Shown here piece by piece: positions 45,680 to 55,343 of a stretch of 64,000 bases of DNA. The notes beneath the pieces were generated by a model. It was not told the origin of the DNA, made no database searches, and saw only the letters and a list, made by a program, of their open reading frames with translations. Made by a program: the position numbers and the translations under genes. The first letter of the stretch is position 1; the number at the start of each line of letters is the position of its first letter. The stretch is from an uncultured Prochlorococcus sp. (GTDB lineage: Bacteria; Cyanobacteriota; Cyanobacteriia; PCC-6307; Cyanobiaceae), in the NCBI GenBank assembly GCA_902520485.1, contig CABYNZ010000001.1, positions 62,001-126,000 on the forward strand, read 5' to 3'.

Positions 45680-46843
45680 GTGGCCATACAACAAAAATTA
45701 TCATTGATGATTCCTGGACCCACACCAGTTCCAGAAAAAGTTTTGCAAGCATTAAGTAAACATCCAATAGGCCATCGCAGTAAAGAATTTCAAGATCTCG
45801 TAGAAAGTACTACTAAGAATTTACAGTGGCTTCATCAAACTCAAAATGATGTTCTAACAATCACTGGTAGTGGGACTGCAGCAATGGAGGCTGGAATAAT
45901 AAACACCTTAAGTAGAGGAGATAAAGTAATTTGTGGAGAAAATGGAAAATTTGGCGAAAGATGGGTAAAAGTTGCTAAAGAATTTGGTCTTGAAGTAATA
46001 AAAATTGCTTCCGAATGGGGGACTGCACTTGATCCAGAAGAATTCAAAAAGGTATTAGAGGAAGATAAACAAAAAGAAATAAAGGCGGTTATTTTGACCC
46101 ATTCTGAAACCTCAACAGGCGTAATTAATGATCTAAAAACTATAAGTTCATATATTCGCATACACAACACAGCATTATCAATTGTTGACTGCGTTACAAG
46201 TCTTGGAGCTTGCAATGTTCCTGTAGATGAATGGAAATTAGATATCGTTGCTTCAGGATCACAAAAGGGATATATGATACCTCCAGGGCTCAGTTTTATA
46301 GCAATGAGCCAAAAAGCATGGGAAGCTGCAGAAAAATCTAATTTACCAAAGTTTTATTTAAATTTAAAATCCTACCGAAAAAGTCTTTTAAGTAACAGTA
46401 ATCCATATACACCAGCAGTTAATTTAGTTTTTGCTTTAGATGAAGCTTTAAAAATGATGAGAGAAGAAGGCCTAGATAACATTTTCCTCAGACACAATAA
46501 ACACAAATTAGCTATGAGCAATGCTATGAAGGCTTTAAACCTAAAATTATTTGCTGATGAAAAATATTTAAGTCCTTCTATTACTGCAATAAAAACTGAA
46601 GGTATGGATGCTGAAGAATTTAGAAAAACAATAAAGAAAAATTTCGATATATTACTCGCTGGTGGTCAAGACCATTTGAAGGGGAAAATATTTAGAGTCG
46701 GACATTTAGGCTATGTTAATGACAGAGATATTATCACGGTAGTTTCTGCTATAAGTAATACACTTCTCGAACTCGGTAAAATTACTACCCAACAAGCTGG
46801 TGAAGCATTACTTGTGGTATCAAAATATCTCGAGGGGAGTTAA
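45680..46843 (+). CDS. Class V aminotransferase (serine/alanine:glyoxylate type)
   Basis: A 387-residue PLP enzyme. Blocks: MIPGPTPVPEKVL at the N-terminus, GHRSKEF, TGSGTAAMEA (phosphate cup) and the PLP lysine K196 in ASGSQKGYMIPPG. The family includes alanine- or serine-glyoxylate aminotransferases of photorespiration; in cyanobacteria it has also been labelled soluble hydrogenase small subunit, which is not supported by the motifs. GTG start at 45680. A photorespiratory or glycine-producing role is probable. Confidence 0.9.
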   Translation: MAIQQKLSLMIPGPTPVPEKVLQALSKHPIGHRSKEFQDLVESTTKNLQWLHQTQNDVLTITGSGTAAMEAGIINTLSRGDKVICGENGKFGERWVKVAKEFGLEVIKIASEWGTALDPEEFKKVLEEDKQKEIKAVILTHSETSTGVINDLKTISSYIRIHNTALSIVDCVTSLGACNVPVDEWKLDIVASGSQKGYMIPPGLSFIAMSQKAWEAAEKSNLPKFYLNLKSYRKSLLSNSNPYTPAVNLVFALDEALKMMREEGLDNIFLRHNKHKLAMSNAMKALNLKLFADEKYLSPSITAIKTEGMDAEEFRKTIKKNFDILLAGGQDHLKGKIFRVGHLGYVNDRDIITVVSAISNTLLELGKITTQQAGEALLVVSKYLEGS

Positions 46844-46844
46844 G

Positions 46845-47042
46845 TTAAGTGCCTGGCTCTTCAACATTTCCGCCTAACTCAACAATCTTTTTTCTAAGAA
46901 CGATTGATTTTTTTTCATCACCTTTGGTTTGAGCTATTGCAAGGGCAAACTCTAATTTTTCAAGCTGGTGACCACCCTCAAAAAAAGATAATTTTTTCTT
47001 TATTCTGTTTTTATTATCTTTATATGAAATTTGTGAAGACAT
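46845..47042 (-). CDS. Conserved small protein of unknown function
   Basis: A 65-residue hydrophilic protein (MSSQISYKDNKNRIKKKLSF...VLRKKIVELGGNVEEPGT) predicted to be mostly helical (helix about 25-55). It resembles short cyanobacterial proteins with a helix-rich IAQTKGDEKKSIVLRKKIVELGG module, but no function is known to me. It is convergent with the aminotransferase, 1 bp from its stop. Confidence 0.7.
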   Translation of the reverse strand: MSSQISYKDNKNRIKKKLSFFEGGHQLEKLEFALAIAQTKGDEKKSIVLRKKIVELGGNVEEPGT

Positions 47043-47175
47043 AAAAATTCATGCTTTAGTTTATATTATGCCAACAAAAGGGGACATTACGAGAGGAAAA
47101 CAAAAATATTATTTGACTATAAACTTAAACAAAAAAAATTTTTTCTAATATTATGATCAAACATCTTTCAAATTT

Positions 47176-47688
47176 ATGCCTAACATAAATCTAATCTATT
47201 ATATTTTTGCAGGTTGTATTTTTGGAGCATTAGCTCTAAAAACAGGTATTCCTGCGGCTCCTCTAGCAGGTGCTTTAATAGGCGCAAGCATACTAAGCAT
47301 AAGTGGCAAAGTTGACATCGCGGAGTGGCCAATCGGAACAAGAACAATTTTAGAAATTGGAATTGGAACAGTCATTGGCACATCATTAACAAAAGAATCA
47401 TTAGTTGATATTCAAAATTTATGGAGACCAGCGATATTAATAACTTTTACTCTAGTTATTACTGGATTAGCAATTGGTTTGTGGACAAGCAGATTACTTA
47501 AAATAGATATTATTACAACAATTCTAGGAGCTGCACCAGGAGGTATTAGCGGAATGAGTCTTGTAGGATCTGAATACGGTGTAGGACCTGCGGTAGCAAC
47601 TTTACACGCTGTCAGATTGATCACTGTACTCTTAATTCTCCCTTTAGTTGTAAAATGCTTGAATATATTTGGAGTGATTAAATCTTAA
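47176..47688 (+). CDS. AbrB-family membrane protein (PF05145-type, single unit)
   Basis: A 170-residue integral membrane protein with about five helices. Glycine- and proline-rich motifs typical of one AbrB-duplication unit are visible: TGIPAAPLAGALIGA near the start and ILGAAPGGISGMSLVGSEYGVGPAVATLHAVRLI near the end. Bacterial AbrB regulators have two such units; this protein has one. It has been labelled putative ammonia monooxygenase in databases, which is not justified; transport or regulation is unproven. Confidence 0.78.
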   Translation: MPNINLIYYIFAGCIFGALALKTGIPAAPLAGALIGASILSISGKVDIAEWPIGTRTILEIGIGTVIGTSLTKESLVDIQNLWRPAILITFTLVITGLAIGLWTSRLLKIDIITTILGAAPGGISGMSLVGSEYGVGPAVATLHAVRLITVLLILPLVVKCLNIFGVIKS

Positions 47689-47744
47689 ATTTCTATAGAC
47701 ATATTCACAAAAAAAGATATTTTTAAATAGAAGATAAAAGCCTA

Positions 47745-48209
47745 ATGCAAAGACTTAAGAAGAAAAATCTAATACCATTAGCGTTGGGAATTCTCACTCC
47801 TCTGACCCTTACTACGCCAAGAGTAAATGCAAGTGCATTTGGAGCGGAAATTTTTTGTACTATGAGAGACGGCGGAAATGACCATGAAAGTAGTTGGGAT
47901 GCAGCTTATACGTATATAAAAAAACAAAAGGGCGGATTATTTAAAGTTTCACCTAAAAATGCAGCAGCGCAAATTACTGAAACAGTTATAAGAGAAAGAG
48001 AAAAATTTAGTTATTGCGTTGAATATTTAGATAATCTTCATCCAAATAGAAAACTAATGCGAGATTTAGAAAAAGAAGAAAAAAGAAAAGAAAAAGAGGC
48101 AAAAGATAGAGAAAACAAAAGAAAAAAATTAGAAAAAGAATTAGAAGAGACTAATGAAAAAATTTCTGAAGAATTTACTGATGAAACACTCGATAGATAT
48201 AGTTATTAA
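47745..48209 (+). CDS. Exported protein of unknown function with coiled-coil tail
   Basis: A 154-residue protein with a signal peptide (RLKKKNLIPLALGILTPLTL, about 1-30, ending VNASA), a small conserved domain (residues 35-105) with two Cys (FCTMRDGG and FSYCVEYL) that could form a disulphide, and a highly charged Lys/Glu coiled coil (108-145). It looks like a periplasmic or lumenal protein. I do not recognise the family. The 162 bp after it show nothing clear. Confidence 0.72.
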   Translation: MQRLKKKNLIPLALGILTPLTLTTPRVNASAFGAEIFCTMRDGGNDHESSWDAAYTYIKKQKGGLFKVSPKNAAAQITETVIREREKFSYCVEYLDNLHPNRKLMRDLEKEEKRKEKEAKDRENKRKKLEKELEETNEKISEEFTDETLDRYSY

Positions 48210-48371
48210 TAAAATTAAAAAAAATAATTATTTTTTCTAAATTTTATAAATGCTATTTTGTATCTAAACACACTAAATCGCATTTTTACAGGCAAATTCG
48301 GGTTAAAAAGCATAATTAAATGTTGACTTTTAATATATTCAAGCGATTATTTATTTAACTAAATATTCTGA

Positions 48372-48773
48372 ATGCATATTAATGATGCGGTTTTTTTAGA
48401 GGATTTATGTCCTAAGTTCAGATTGAGACAGTGGCGAAAATCTATTCATAAGTTTACTGGAAAAAGTTGTATATATTGCGGAAAACCATCTGAATCTATT
48501 GATCATGTAATACCACGAAGCCAAGGAGGATTAAGTACAACAGAAAACTGCGTCCCTGCATGTCTTTCATGTAATGGAGATAAATCAGATGAAAATGCTT
48601 TGTTTTGGTATAGGAAGCAAAAATTTTATGATCCCCGAAGAGCAATGGCTATAAGAGCTTGGTTAGAAGGAGATTTAAGATTAGCTATTAGATTACTTCA
48701 ATGGGCTAATCCTAATTTTAAGTTAAAAAATAAAAACCATATAAAAGATGAATCAGAATATAAAGCAGCTTGA
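48372..48773 (+). CDS. HNH endonuclease family protein
   Basis: A 133-residue protein with a complete HNH fold: CIYCGKP (first zinc knuckle), the catalytic HVIPRSQGG after SID, ENCVPACLSCNGDKSD (second CxxC). The C-terminal region DPRRAMAIRAWLEGDLRLAIRLLQWA is an extra helical domain seen in the conserved cyanobacterial members. No restriction or intron partner is adjacent, and it reads as a chromosomal housekeeping-type nuclease of unknown target. Confidence 0.85.
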   Translation: MHINDAVFLEDLCPKFRLRQWRKSIHKFTGKSCIYCGKPSESIDHVIPRSQGGLSTTENCVPACLSCNGDKSDENALFWYRKQKFYDPRRAMAIRAWLEGDLRLAIRLLQWANPNFKLKNKNHIKDESEYKAA

Positions 48774-49001
48774 CTACCAAACATTACATATTTTTCTAGA
48801 GTTATAAGTCTTACATATATTTTCCAATTCTTTTGGAGATTCTGGGAATATTAAAATTGTCGAAAATGAAATAAGAAAAACAAATAACTTTTGATAGAAT
48901 TTAAAATTAACTAAACTTACTTTTTTCTCTACAAGAAGAGGGTAGCTTTTGCTAATACAGAAAGTTTTTGATTTTAAATCGGGCTCAAGAGCTGTCTTCA
49001 T
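48774..49001 (-). CDS. Small hypothetical membrane-anchored protein
   Basis: A 75-residue frame with a hydrophobic segment (about 39-54, KLFVFLISFSTILIFP) followed by a short Cys-containing tail ENICKTYNSRKICNVW that could form a disulphide outside the membrane. The hydrophilic N-terminus before the segment is longer than usual for a signal peptide. It abuts the HNH gene stop and is divergent from the SDR gene, a layout consistent with a real gene, but family is unknown. Confidence 0.5.
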   Translation of the reverse strand: MKTALEPDLKSKTFCISKSYPLLVEKKVSLVNFKFYQKLFVFLISFSTILIFPESPKELENICKTYNSRKICNVW

Positions 49002-49036
49002 TATTTATTAATACATATGTACTACTTTAACCCAAT

Positions 49037-49927
49037 ATGAATAAACCTGCAAGTTTACTTGGAAGTAAAAATAAATTTTTAATCTTGGGATGTGGTTTCA
49101 GCGGTAGTTTTTTTGCAAAAACTATTAGAAAATTGGGTTGCACTGTTTTAACAAGCTCAAGATCTGCAAGCAAAGATCCAAATAGTTTTACTTTCAACAG
49201 TGAAAACGGTGTGTTTCCTGATGAGGAAATTTTTGATGGAGTCACGCATATTCTTAGTTGCATACCTCCTGACAAAAATGGTAATGATCCAGTATTAGAA
49301 AGCTTTCAAAGTAAACTACAAGATTTACCCCTTAAATGGGTTGGATATTTGTCTACCACAGGAATATATGGAAACACCGAAGGTGGTTGGGTTTCTGAGT
49401 TAGATCAGCCTAATCCTTTTCAAAAAAGAAGCCTTAATAGATTAAATTGTGAAAAAAAATGGATTGAATCTAGTTTGCCCGTGCAAATTTTTAGATTGCC
49501 TGGGATCTATGGACCTGGAAGATCCACGTTTGAAGCAATCAAAAATCAAAAAATTCGTGTTATTTTAAAAAATGCTCAAGTATTTTCAAGGGTTCATGTT
49601 GCCGATATTACACATGCGATTATTTTTTTATTACAAAATAAGGATAATTTAAAGTTTCACCAAATCATTAATATTGCAGATGATGAACCCTGTTCTCAGA
49701 TAGAAGTTATTCAATATTGCTACGATTTACTTGGTTTAACGATGCCAAAGCCAATATTATTTGAGGATGTAAAGGATGAATTATCACCTATCGCTCAATC
49801 TTTTTGGATGGAAAATAGAAGAGTTTCTAACAAACTTTTATGCGAAACACTTGGATATAAACTAATTTATAAAAACTATAAATTAGGGTTAAAAAATTGC
49901 TATCTGAATAGTCAAAAAATATATTAA
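49037..49927 (+). CDS. NAD(P)-dependent epimerase/dehydratase-like (extended SDR)
   Basis: A 296-residue Rossmann-fold protein. The nucleotide loop is FLILGCGFSGSFFAK (about 13-27), later LSTTGIYGNTEGGWVSE and FRLPGIYGPGRS, the last two resembling the atypical SDR subgroup that has lost the YxxxK pair; no clear YxxxK is seen. Substrate unknown. pdxA follows 8 bp downstream, so they may be co-transcribed. Confidence 0.82.
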   Translation: MNKPASLLGSKNKFLILGCGFSGSFFAKTIRKLGCTVLTSSRSASKDPNSFTFNSENGVFPDEEIFDGVTHILSCIPPDKNGNDPVLESFQSKLQDLPLKWVGYLSTTGIYGNTEGGWVSELDQPNPFQKRSLNRLNCEKKWIESSLPVQIFRLPGIYGPGRSTFEAIKNQKIRVILKNAQVFSRVHVADITHAIIFLLQNKDNLKFHQIINIADDEPCSQIEVIQYCYDLLGLTMPKPILFEDVKDELSPIAQSFWMENRRVSNKLLCETLGYKLIYKNYKLGLKNCYLNSQKIY

Positions 49928-49935
49928 AACTTTTT

Positions 49936-50970
49936 ATGAATTTTCAAAATACAAATAAAATATTGAATATAGTATTAAGCGTCGGGGATGAGTCAGGTAT
50001 TGGACCTGAAATAATCTTAAAAGCACTTTGTTCTAATCAGATACCAAAAAATATTGACTTTATATTAGTTGGATCAAAAAAAAATCTACAAAATACATAT
50101 GAATACCTTAGATCATTAGGATTGGAAAACCTTGCAAATCCTAAAAATTTCAAGATACATGATCTCGAAATTTCTTCATCAGGTAATGACCCTAAATCAA
50201 GTTATGGCAATTCAAGTTTCCAATATTTAACAAAAGCAATAGAAATTGTAAAACAATCTCCCAATTCAGCACTTGTCACTGGACCAATTTGCAAAAAATC
50301 ATGGTCTCAAGCAGGTCATTACTTCTCTGGTCAAACTGAAGTACTAGCAAAATCATGTGGAGTAAAAAACGTTGGCATGTTATTCACAGCTAAATCACCA
50401 ATTACAGGTTGGAGATTTAATACTTTATTAGCTACAACCCACATAGCCCTCTCTCAGGTTCCCAAGAAATTAACTGCAGAATTAATCCACTCTAAATTGG
50501 ATCTTTTCAAAGATTTTTGTGATACCTATACTGATAAACCTATTTTAAAAGTAGCAGGATTAAACCCTCACGCCGGCGAAGAGGGTATTTTAGGTCATGA
50601 AGAGAAAGATTGGCTTAATGATGCATTAATTACTTGGAATGAAAAGAATAGAGGTATTGAATTATCAGGCCCTTTATCACCAGATAGTTGCTGGAATTCT
50701 TCTGTAAAAGCATGGAATGACAAAAATGCTGAAAAGCATGATGGCATTCTTGCTATGTATCATGATCAAGGTTTAATCCCAATGAAAGTGATAGCTCTTA
50801 ATTACTCAGTCAATACCACAATCGGTTTACCTTTTATAAGAACATCTCCTGATCATGGAACGGGATTTGATATTGCTGGCAAAGGAATTGCTCAATGTCA
50901 AAGCATGATTGAGGCTATCAAGGCTGCCGTAGAAATGACTAACAATTCAAGACTGCTTAACACGCATTAA
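49936..50970 (+). CDS. pdxA: 4-hydroxythreonine-4-phosphate dehydrogenase
   Basis: NAD-dependent oxidation of 4-phosphohydroxy-threonine in pyridoxal phosphate synthesis. Length 344 residues. Family blocks: [41 protein letters not shown] (metal-binding His), [12 protein letters not shown] and [11 protein letters not shown]...[15 protein letters not shown]. Its last 24 bp overlap the convergent accB. Confidence 0.95.
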   Translation: MNFQNTNKILNIVLSVGDESGIGPEIILKALCSNQIPKNIDFILVGSKKNLQNTYEYLRSLGLENLANPKNFKIHDLEISSSGNDPKSSYGNSSFQYLTKAIEIVKQSPNSALVTGPICKKSWSQAGHYFSGQTEVLAKSCGVKNVGMLFTAKSPITGWRFNTLLATTHIALSQVPKKLTAELIHSKLDLFKDFCDTYTDKPILKVAGLNPHAGEEGILGHEEKDWLNDALITWNEKNRGIELSGPLSPDSCWNSSVKAWNDKNAEKHDGILAMYHDQGLIPMKVIALNYSVNTTIGLPFIRTSPDHGTGFDIAGKGIAQCQSMIEAIKAAVEMTNNSRLLNTH

Positions 50971-51447
50971 AACTTGACCAAATTCAACTGGAGTTCCATT
51001 TTCAACGAGAATCTCTACTATTTCAGCATTAAATTCAGATTCAATTTCATTCATTAACTTCATTGCTTCCAAAATACAAATGGTTTGACCAACCTTAACG
51101 TTATTCCCTACTTCGACGAATGGCTCCTCATCAGGCGCTGCAGCCCTATAAAATGTCCCAACCATAGGTGAAGTAATTTCAGTTAGATCAGAACGTCCTG
51201 GAGGCGCCACCTGAGTTGCTTCAGGCTCATTAACAACAGGAATATTATTATTAATAGTTTTTTGATTAGCAATTGTTTGCTTATCAAATGAAGTATTAGA
51301 AACTAAATTATCAATAACTTGGTTCTGACCAAATACATTCCTTTTTATTTCGAGTTTAAAATCTTCTCCCTCTAGCGAGAACTCTTGTATATCACTTGTA
51401 GAGATTTTCTCTATTAAGCGATTTAAGTCATCATGATCTAATTTCAT
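50947..51447 (-). CDS. accB: Biotin carboxyl carrier protein of acetyl-CoA carboxylase
   Basis: Carries biotin between AccC and the carboxyltransferase. The biotinylated lysine is K130 in [33 protein letters not shown] precedes it as the lipoyl/biotinyl domain start. The N-terminal half is a helical domain followed by an Asn/Pro/Thr linker. 166 residues. efp lies 5 bp upstream, forming the common cyanobacterial efp-accB operon. Confidence 0.96.
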   Translation of the reverse strand: MKLDHDDLNRLIEKISTSDIQEFSLEGEDFKLEIKRNVFGQNQVIDNLVSNTSFDKQTIANQKTINNNIPVVNEPEATQVAPPGRSDLTEITSPMVGTFYRAAAPDEEPFVEVGNNVKVGQTICILEAMKLMNEIESEFNAEIVEILVENGTPVEFGQVLMRVKQS

Positions 51448-51452
51448 AGCCT

Positions 51453-52013
51453 TTAATTTTCACGTCCAAGATAACTATCGTTACGAGTGTCAACTTTAAT
51501 CATTTCTCCCACAGAAATAAATAAAGGAACCATAACTTGAGCACCTGTTTCTAGAATAGCTGGTTTAGTGCCCCCAGAAGCAGTGTCCCCTTTAACTCCA
51601 GGATCAGTCTCTGTAACTTTTAATGTGATTGATATTGGAAGTTCTACTTCTAAAACTTTACCATTATGAAAAATCACGTTAACCTCCATTCCTTCTTTCA
51701 AATACTTGGCGCCCTTACCAATTTGTTCTGAGGAAAGTCTCGTCTCCTCAAAACTTGTCATATCCATAAAAACATAATCTCCAGACTCCACATAAGTATG
51801 TTGCAGGTTAGACTTCTCAAGGATAGCCTGCTGTACTGATTCTCCGGCTCGGAAAGTTTTTTCAACCACGTTGCCGCTTTGAACTGATTTTAATTTTGTT
51901 CGCACGAAAGCAGAACCCTTACCAGGCTTGACATGTAGAAATTCTACAACACGCCAAACTTGTCCATCCAATTCAATGGTGGTACCTGTGCGAAAATCGT
52001 TACTGGAAATCAT
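51453..52013 (-). CDS. efp: Elongation factor P
   Basis: Relieves ribosome stalling at polyproline. The start at 52013 ([20 protein letters not shown]) gives the canonical 186-residue protein; the frame extends 12 codons upstream without similarity. The tip loop is [12 protein letters not shown] with K32 at the position normally modified; no epmA-like gene is in this window. C-terminal OB domains include [17 protein letters not shown] and [16 protein letters not shown]. Confidence 0.96.
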   Translation of the reverse strand: MISSNDFRTGTTIELDGQVWRVVEFLHVKPGKGSAFVRTKLKSVQSGNVVEKTFRAGESVQQAILEKSNLQHTYVESGDYVFMDMTSFEETRLSSEQIGKGAKYLKEGMEVNVIFHNGKVLEVELPISITLKVTETDPGVKGDTASGGTKPAILETGAQVMVPLFISVGEMIKVDTRNDSYLGREN

Positions 52014-52056
52014 TCCTGTATTACATCCCCAAGGATCATAAACCTGCAAGAGTACT

Positions 52057-53148
52057 ATGCAAAAATTCTTATCAAATCAGAACAAACTTTTCTTAATTTT
52101 TACAATCATAATTTTACAGGTTTTTTTCTTGAAACCCATTCAAGTTCTAGCTGATTTGCCTACTGGAAATGCGGTTAAAGACCCTAATGCTATCCTTCGA
52201 AACGCACTCCCTATCAAGCAAGTTGAATTGCAAGAAATTCAACACAAATTAGAAGAAACTAGTGACCTTGTTAGAGGGGGAAGATGGCCCGCTCTCACGA
52301 AAACTGTTACAAAATGTCAATCTTTACTAAAAAAATACCAAGGTCGAATTATCAAAGATTTACCAAACGATAAAAAGAAAATTGCTGAAAAAACATTTTT
52401 AGAACTCAAAGAAAATTTTGATAGCCTTCAAGAGCATTCCAAAGCAAAGAATAAGTACTCATTTGTAACGACCCGCAAAGAAGCTTTAGATAAAATAGGT
52501 GGAATAGAAGAATATTTCCTGCCAAATCAATTTCCCTACGATATTCCAGAAGAGTTTGATGATCTTCCAAGATTGCTTGGCAGAGCAAAAGTCAACATTA
52601 AAACCTCCAAAGGAGAAATGAAAGCTATTGTAGATGGATTTAACGCCCCACTTACAGCAGGAGCATTTGTAGATTTATCTTCAAAGAATTTCTATAAAGA
52701 TTTACCTATTAATAGAGCAGAAGAATTTTTTGTATTACAAACAGGTGATCCCATTGGTGAAGCAATTGGTTACATAGATCCCGATACTAATGAAGAACGT
52801 CACGTTCCTCTAGAAATTAGAATTCCTGGTGAAAAAGAAACTTTTTATAATCAAACTTTTGAAGACTTAGGTCTTTACACAGAGACGCCAACATTACCTT
52901 TCGCAACACTTGGAACTCTGGGGTGGTCTCATTCAAGTACGGCAGTTGATGATGGGTCATCGCAATTTTTCTTTTTCTTATATGAAGCAGAATTAAATCC
53001 AGCAGGTCGAAATCTAATTGATGGAAGGAATGCTGCCTTTGGTTATGTTATAGAAGGTTTTGATGTATTAGAGGAGCTAACCAAAGATGACACAATAATT
53101 TCGATAGATGTTTTAGATGGGATCGAAAACCTTAAATTAAATGCGTAA
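52057..53148 (+). CDS. Cyclophilin-type peptidyl-prolyl isomerase, exported
   Basis: A 363-residue protein with an N-terminal signal sequence ([21 protein letters not shown], about 12-32), a helical domain to about residue 165 and a cyclophilin domain (about 175-360; [17 protein letters not shown]-like [37 protein letters not shown]). This matches the TLP40-like thylakoid lumen cyclophilins, likely acting on lumenal or periplasmic proteins. Its last 8 bp overlap thiL. Confidence 0.87.
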   Translation: MQKFLSNQNKLFLIFTIIILQVFFLKPIQVLADLPTGNAVKDPNAILRNALPIKQVELQEIQHKLEETSDLVRGGRWPALTKTVTKCQSLLKKYQGRIIKDLPNDKKKIAEKTFLELKENFDSLQEHSKAKNKYSFVTTRKEALDKIGGIEEYFLPNQFPYDIPEEFDDLPRLLGRAKVNIKTSKGEMKAIVDGFNAPLTAGAFVDLSSKNFYKDLPINRAEEFFVLQTGDPIGEAIGYIDPDTNEERHVPLEIRIPGEKETFYNQTFEDLGLYTETPTLPFATLGTLGWSHSSTAVDDGSSQFFFFLYEAELNPAGRNLIDGRNAAFGYVIEGFDVLEELTKDDTIISIDVLDGIENLKLNA

Positions 53149-54127
53149 AGAAACATTAGAAGATATAGGGGAAAAAGAATTAATTAATAGGCTTAGAAAG
53201 TTTATGCCTAAGAATCAAGCCTTAGATGATTGCGCTTTAATCAAAGCTAAAAATAATGACTTACTTGTCAATAATGATTCTTTAGTTGAAAATATCCATT
53301 TCAATGATCTTACTATTTACCCTAAAGACCTTGGATGGAAAGCAGTTGTGAGCAACATCTCTGACTTAATATCCAGTGGCAGTAAGAAAACGATAGGAAT
53401 TTCAATAAGCTTAATCCTACCTGCTAAAACTGAGTGGTTCTGGGTTGAAGAGTTATATAAAGGAATTAATAAAGCTTTAAAAAAATATGGCGGAATAATT
53501 CTTGGGGGAGATTGCTCAAAGGGTAATCAAAAAGCCATATCAATAACAGCCTTAGGGATTCAAGGCGAACTCGAATTACGAAGAGAAGCATGTAAACCAG
53601 GAGAAATCATTTTAACTACAGGGATTCATGGTCTTAGCAAATTAGGATTTATGATACAGAGTAAAATGAATTTCGATAATAATATTTCTCTTAATGAAAG
53701 ATTAATCAGTAAGTCCATCGAACATTTTTGTCGCCCTAAAGTTTACCCAAATTTTTTAAAAAATCTCCTTAAAACTCGTTCAAATAAAAAAATAAAAAAA
53801 TTAGGATGTACAGATAGTAGTGATGGGCTATTTCAAGCTGTGAAAGATTTAGCAATGGCTAGCAAATGTAAAGCAATTTTAAATTATGAAAAAATACCTA
53901 AAGATAAGGATTGGCCAAAAGGAGATAAATGGGATGAATATTATTTTTTTGGAGGTGAAGATTACGAATTAGTTTTCTCATTGCCCAAAAAATGGGCAAG
54001 AAATTTAATAAGCCTAGATAAAAATATTTATGAAATTGGCTATTTCGCTAATGGTGAATCATCAGTAGAATTTAGAGAAAATAAGAAAAGTGCATTGTTA
54101 AAAAATAAACCTTTTAAGCACTTTTAA
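53141..54127 (+). CDS. thiL: Thiamine-monophosphate kinase
   Basis: ATP-dependent phosphorylation of thiamine monophosphate to the active diphosphate. Length 328 residues. The PurM/ThiL fold is seen in DDCALIKAKNNDLLVNNDSLVENIHF (metal-binding Asp), GWKAVVSNISDLISSG, LGGDCSKGNQ and DSSDGLFQAVKDLA with FGGEDYELVF. It starts 8 bp inside the cyclophilin gene, suggesting coupling. thiO at 28288 is the other thiamine gene here. Confidence 0.94.
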   Translation: MRKETLEDIGEKELINRLRKFMPKNQALDDCALIKAKNNDLLVNNDSLVENIHFNDLTIYPKDLGWKAVVSNISDLISSGSKKTIGISISLILPAKTEWFWVEELYKGINKALKKYGGIILGGDCSKGNQKAISITALGIQGELELRREACKPGEIILTTGIHGLSKLGFMIQSKMNFDNNISLNERLISKSIEHFCRPKVYPNFLKNLLKTRSNKKIKKLGCTDSSDGLFQAVKDLAMASKCKAILNYEKIPKDKDWPKGDKWDEYYFFGGEDYELVFSLPKKWARNLISLDKNIYEIGYFANGESSVEFRENKKSALLKNKPFKHF

Positions 54128-55150
54128 TTATTCCCAATTTTTAGCAACAATTTCTGCTAAATCTACAACTCTCTGGCTATAACCCCACTCGTTGTCATAC
54201 CATGCAAGGACCTTAACAAGATTATCTCCGATACACATAGTTAGGTCACTATCTACAATTGATGATTCATTTGTACCTGCATAATCGCTTGAAACTAAAG
54301 GTTCATCACCGTACTTAATAATTCCCTTCATTGAACCTAAAGATGCTTCCTTAAGGGCATTATTTACTTCTTCGCTTGAGACAGATTTAGAAGATTCGAA
54401 AACGAAATCTACAGCGGAAACGTTAGGTGTAGGGACCCTCATTGCAATACCAGTCAATTTGCCTTTCATTTCTGGATAAACCAGTGCAACTGCTTTAGCA
54501 GCTCCTGTAGAAGTTGGAACGATATTAGTCGCAGCAGCCCTCGCCCTTCTTAAATCTCTATGACTATTATCTAGAATTCTTTGATCACCTGTATAACTAT
54601 GAATTGTAGTCATTAGACCTTTATTAATCCCAAAGGTTTGGTCTAAAACTTTCACTACTGGAGCTAAGCAGTTGGTAGTACAACTAGCATTACTCAAAAT
54701 ATCATAATCTTTATGATTATATTTATCAGCATTAACTCCAACTACATAAGTACCCACACCATCTCCTTTGCCTGGAGCGGTTAAGATGACTTTTTTTGCT
54801 CCCACTTCTAAGTGCTTGCTTGCACCAATATCTGTATTAAAAACTCCAGTTGATTCAATAACTAAATCTACACCCCAGTCTTTCCAAGGGAGATTCAATG
54901 GATTTCTATCAGAGAAACATTTAATTGTCTTGTTATTTATTACAAAAGTGTCATCAGTATACTGAATATCAACACCATCAAGTTGGCCAAGGACTGAATC
55001 GTATTTTAAGAGATGAGCATTAGTTTTTGGATCTGAAGTTACGTTAATACCAACTACTTCAATATTGGTGTAAGCACCTCTACTGAGCCAACAACGCATA
55101 AAGTTTCGACCAATTCTGCCAAATCCGTTAATTGCAACACGCAAAGTCAT
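54128..55150 (-). CDS. gap2: Glyceraldehyde-3-phosphate dehydrogenase (Gap2-type)
   Basis: Calvin-cycle and gluconeogenic GAPDH, 340 residues. Active-site Cys C157 in [15 protein letters not shown](P) loop [12 protein letters not shown] (8-19) and LLKYDSVLG. The cofactor-selecting segment [14 protein letters not shown] is like the cyanobacterial photosynthetic Gap2, which can use NADPH, rather than glycolytic Gap1; that assignment is by similarity. Divergent from murC. Confidence 0.93.
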   Translation of the reverse strand: MTLRVAINGFGRIGRNFMRCWLSRGAYTNIEVVGINVTSDPKTNAHLLKYDSVLGQLDGVDIQYTDDTFVINNKTIKCFSDRNPLNLPWKDWGVDLVIESTGVFNTDIGASKHLEVGAKKVILTAPGKGDGVGTYVVGVNADKYNHKDYDILSNASCTTNCLAPVVKVLDQTFGINKGLMTTIHSYTGDQRILDNSHRDLRRARAAATNIVPTSTGAAKAVALVYPEMKGKLTGIAMRVPTPNVSAVDFVFESSKSVSSEEVNNALKEASLGSMKGIIKYGDEPLVSSDYAGTNESSIVDSDLTMCIGDNLVKVLAWYDNEWGYSQRVVDLAEIVAKNWE

Positions 55151-55343
55151 AACTAAAAATTTCTAAATGATTAACCTAAGTTGCTGATCATACTGAACTT
55201 TGTGCAATAACGTAAGGTTTTTTTAATTTATTAAGCAAATAAGTCTAGTTTTGTATTAATTCCAGAAAAAAAATCATTTTTTTTTAAGAATAAAACCCAA
55301 AATTTTACTTTGAAGTTATTTTAATTTAAGGAAAAGACAAACA

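Noticed and set aside
45680-46843. Soluble hydrogenase small subunit
   Set aside because: The sequence is a class V PLP aminotransferase with an intact lysine; no hydrogenase metal motifs are present.
47176-47688. Ammonia monooxygenase
   Set aside because: The label comes from an old family name; the protein is a single AbrB-type membrane unit without enzyme motifs.
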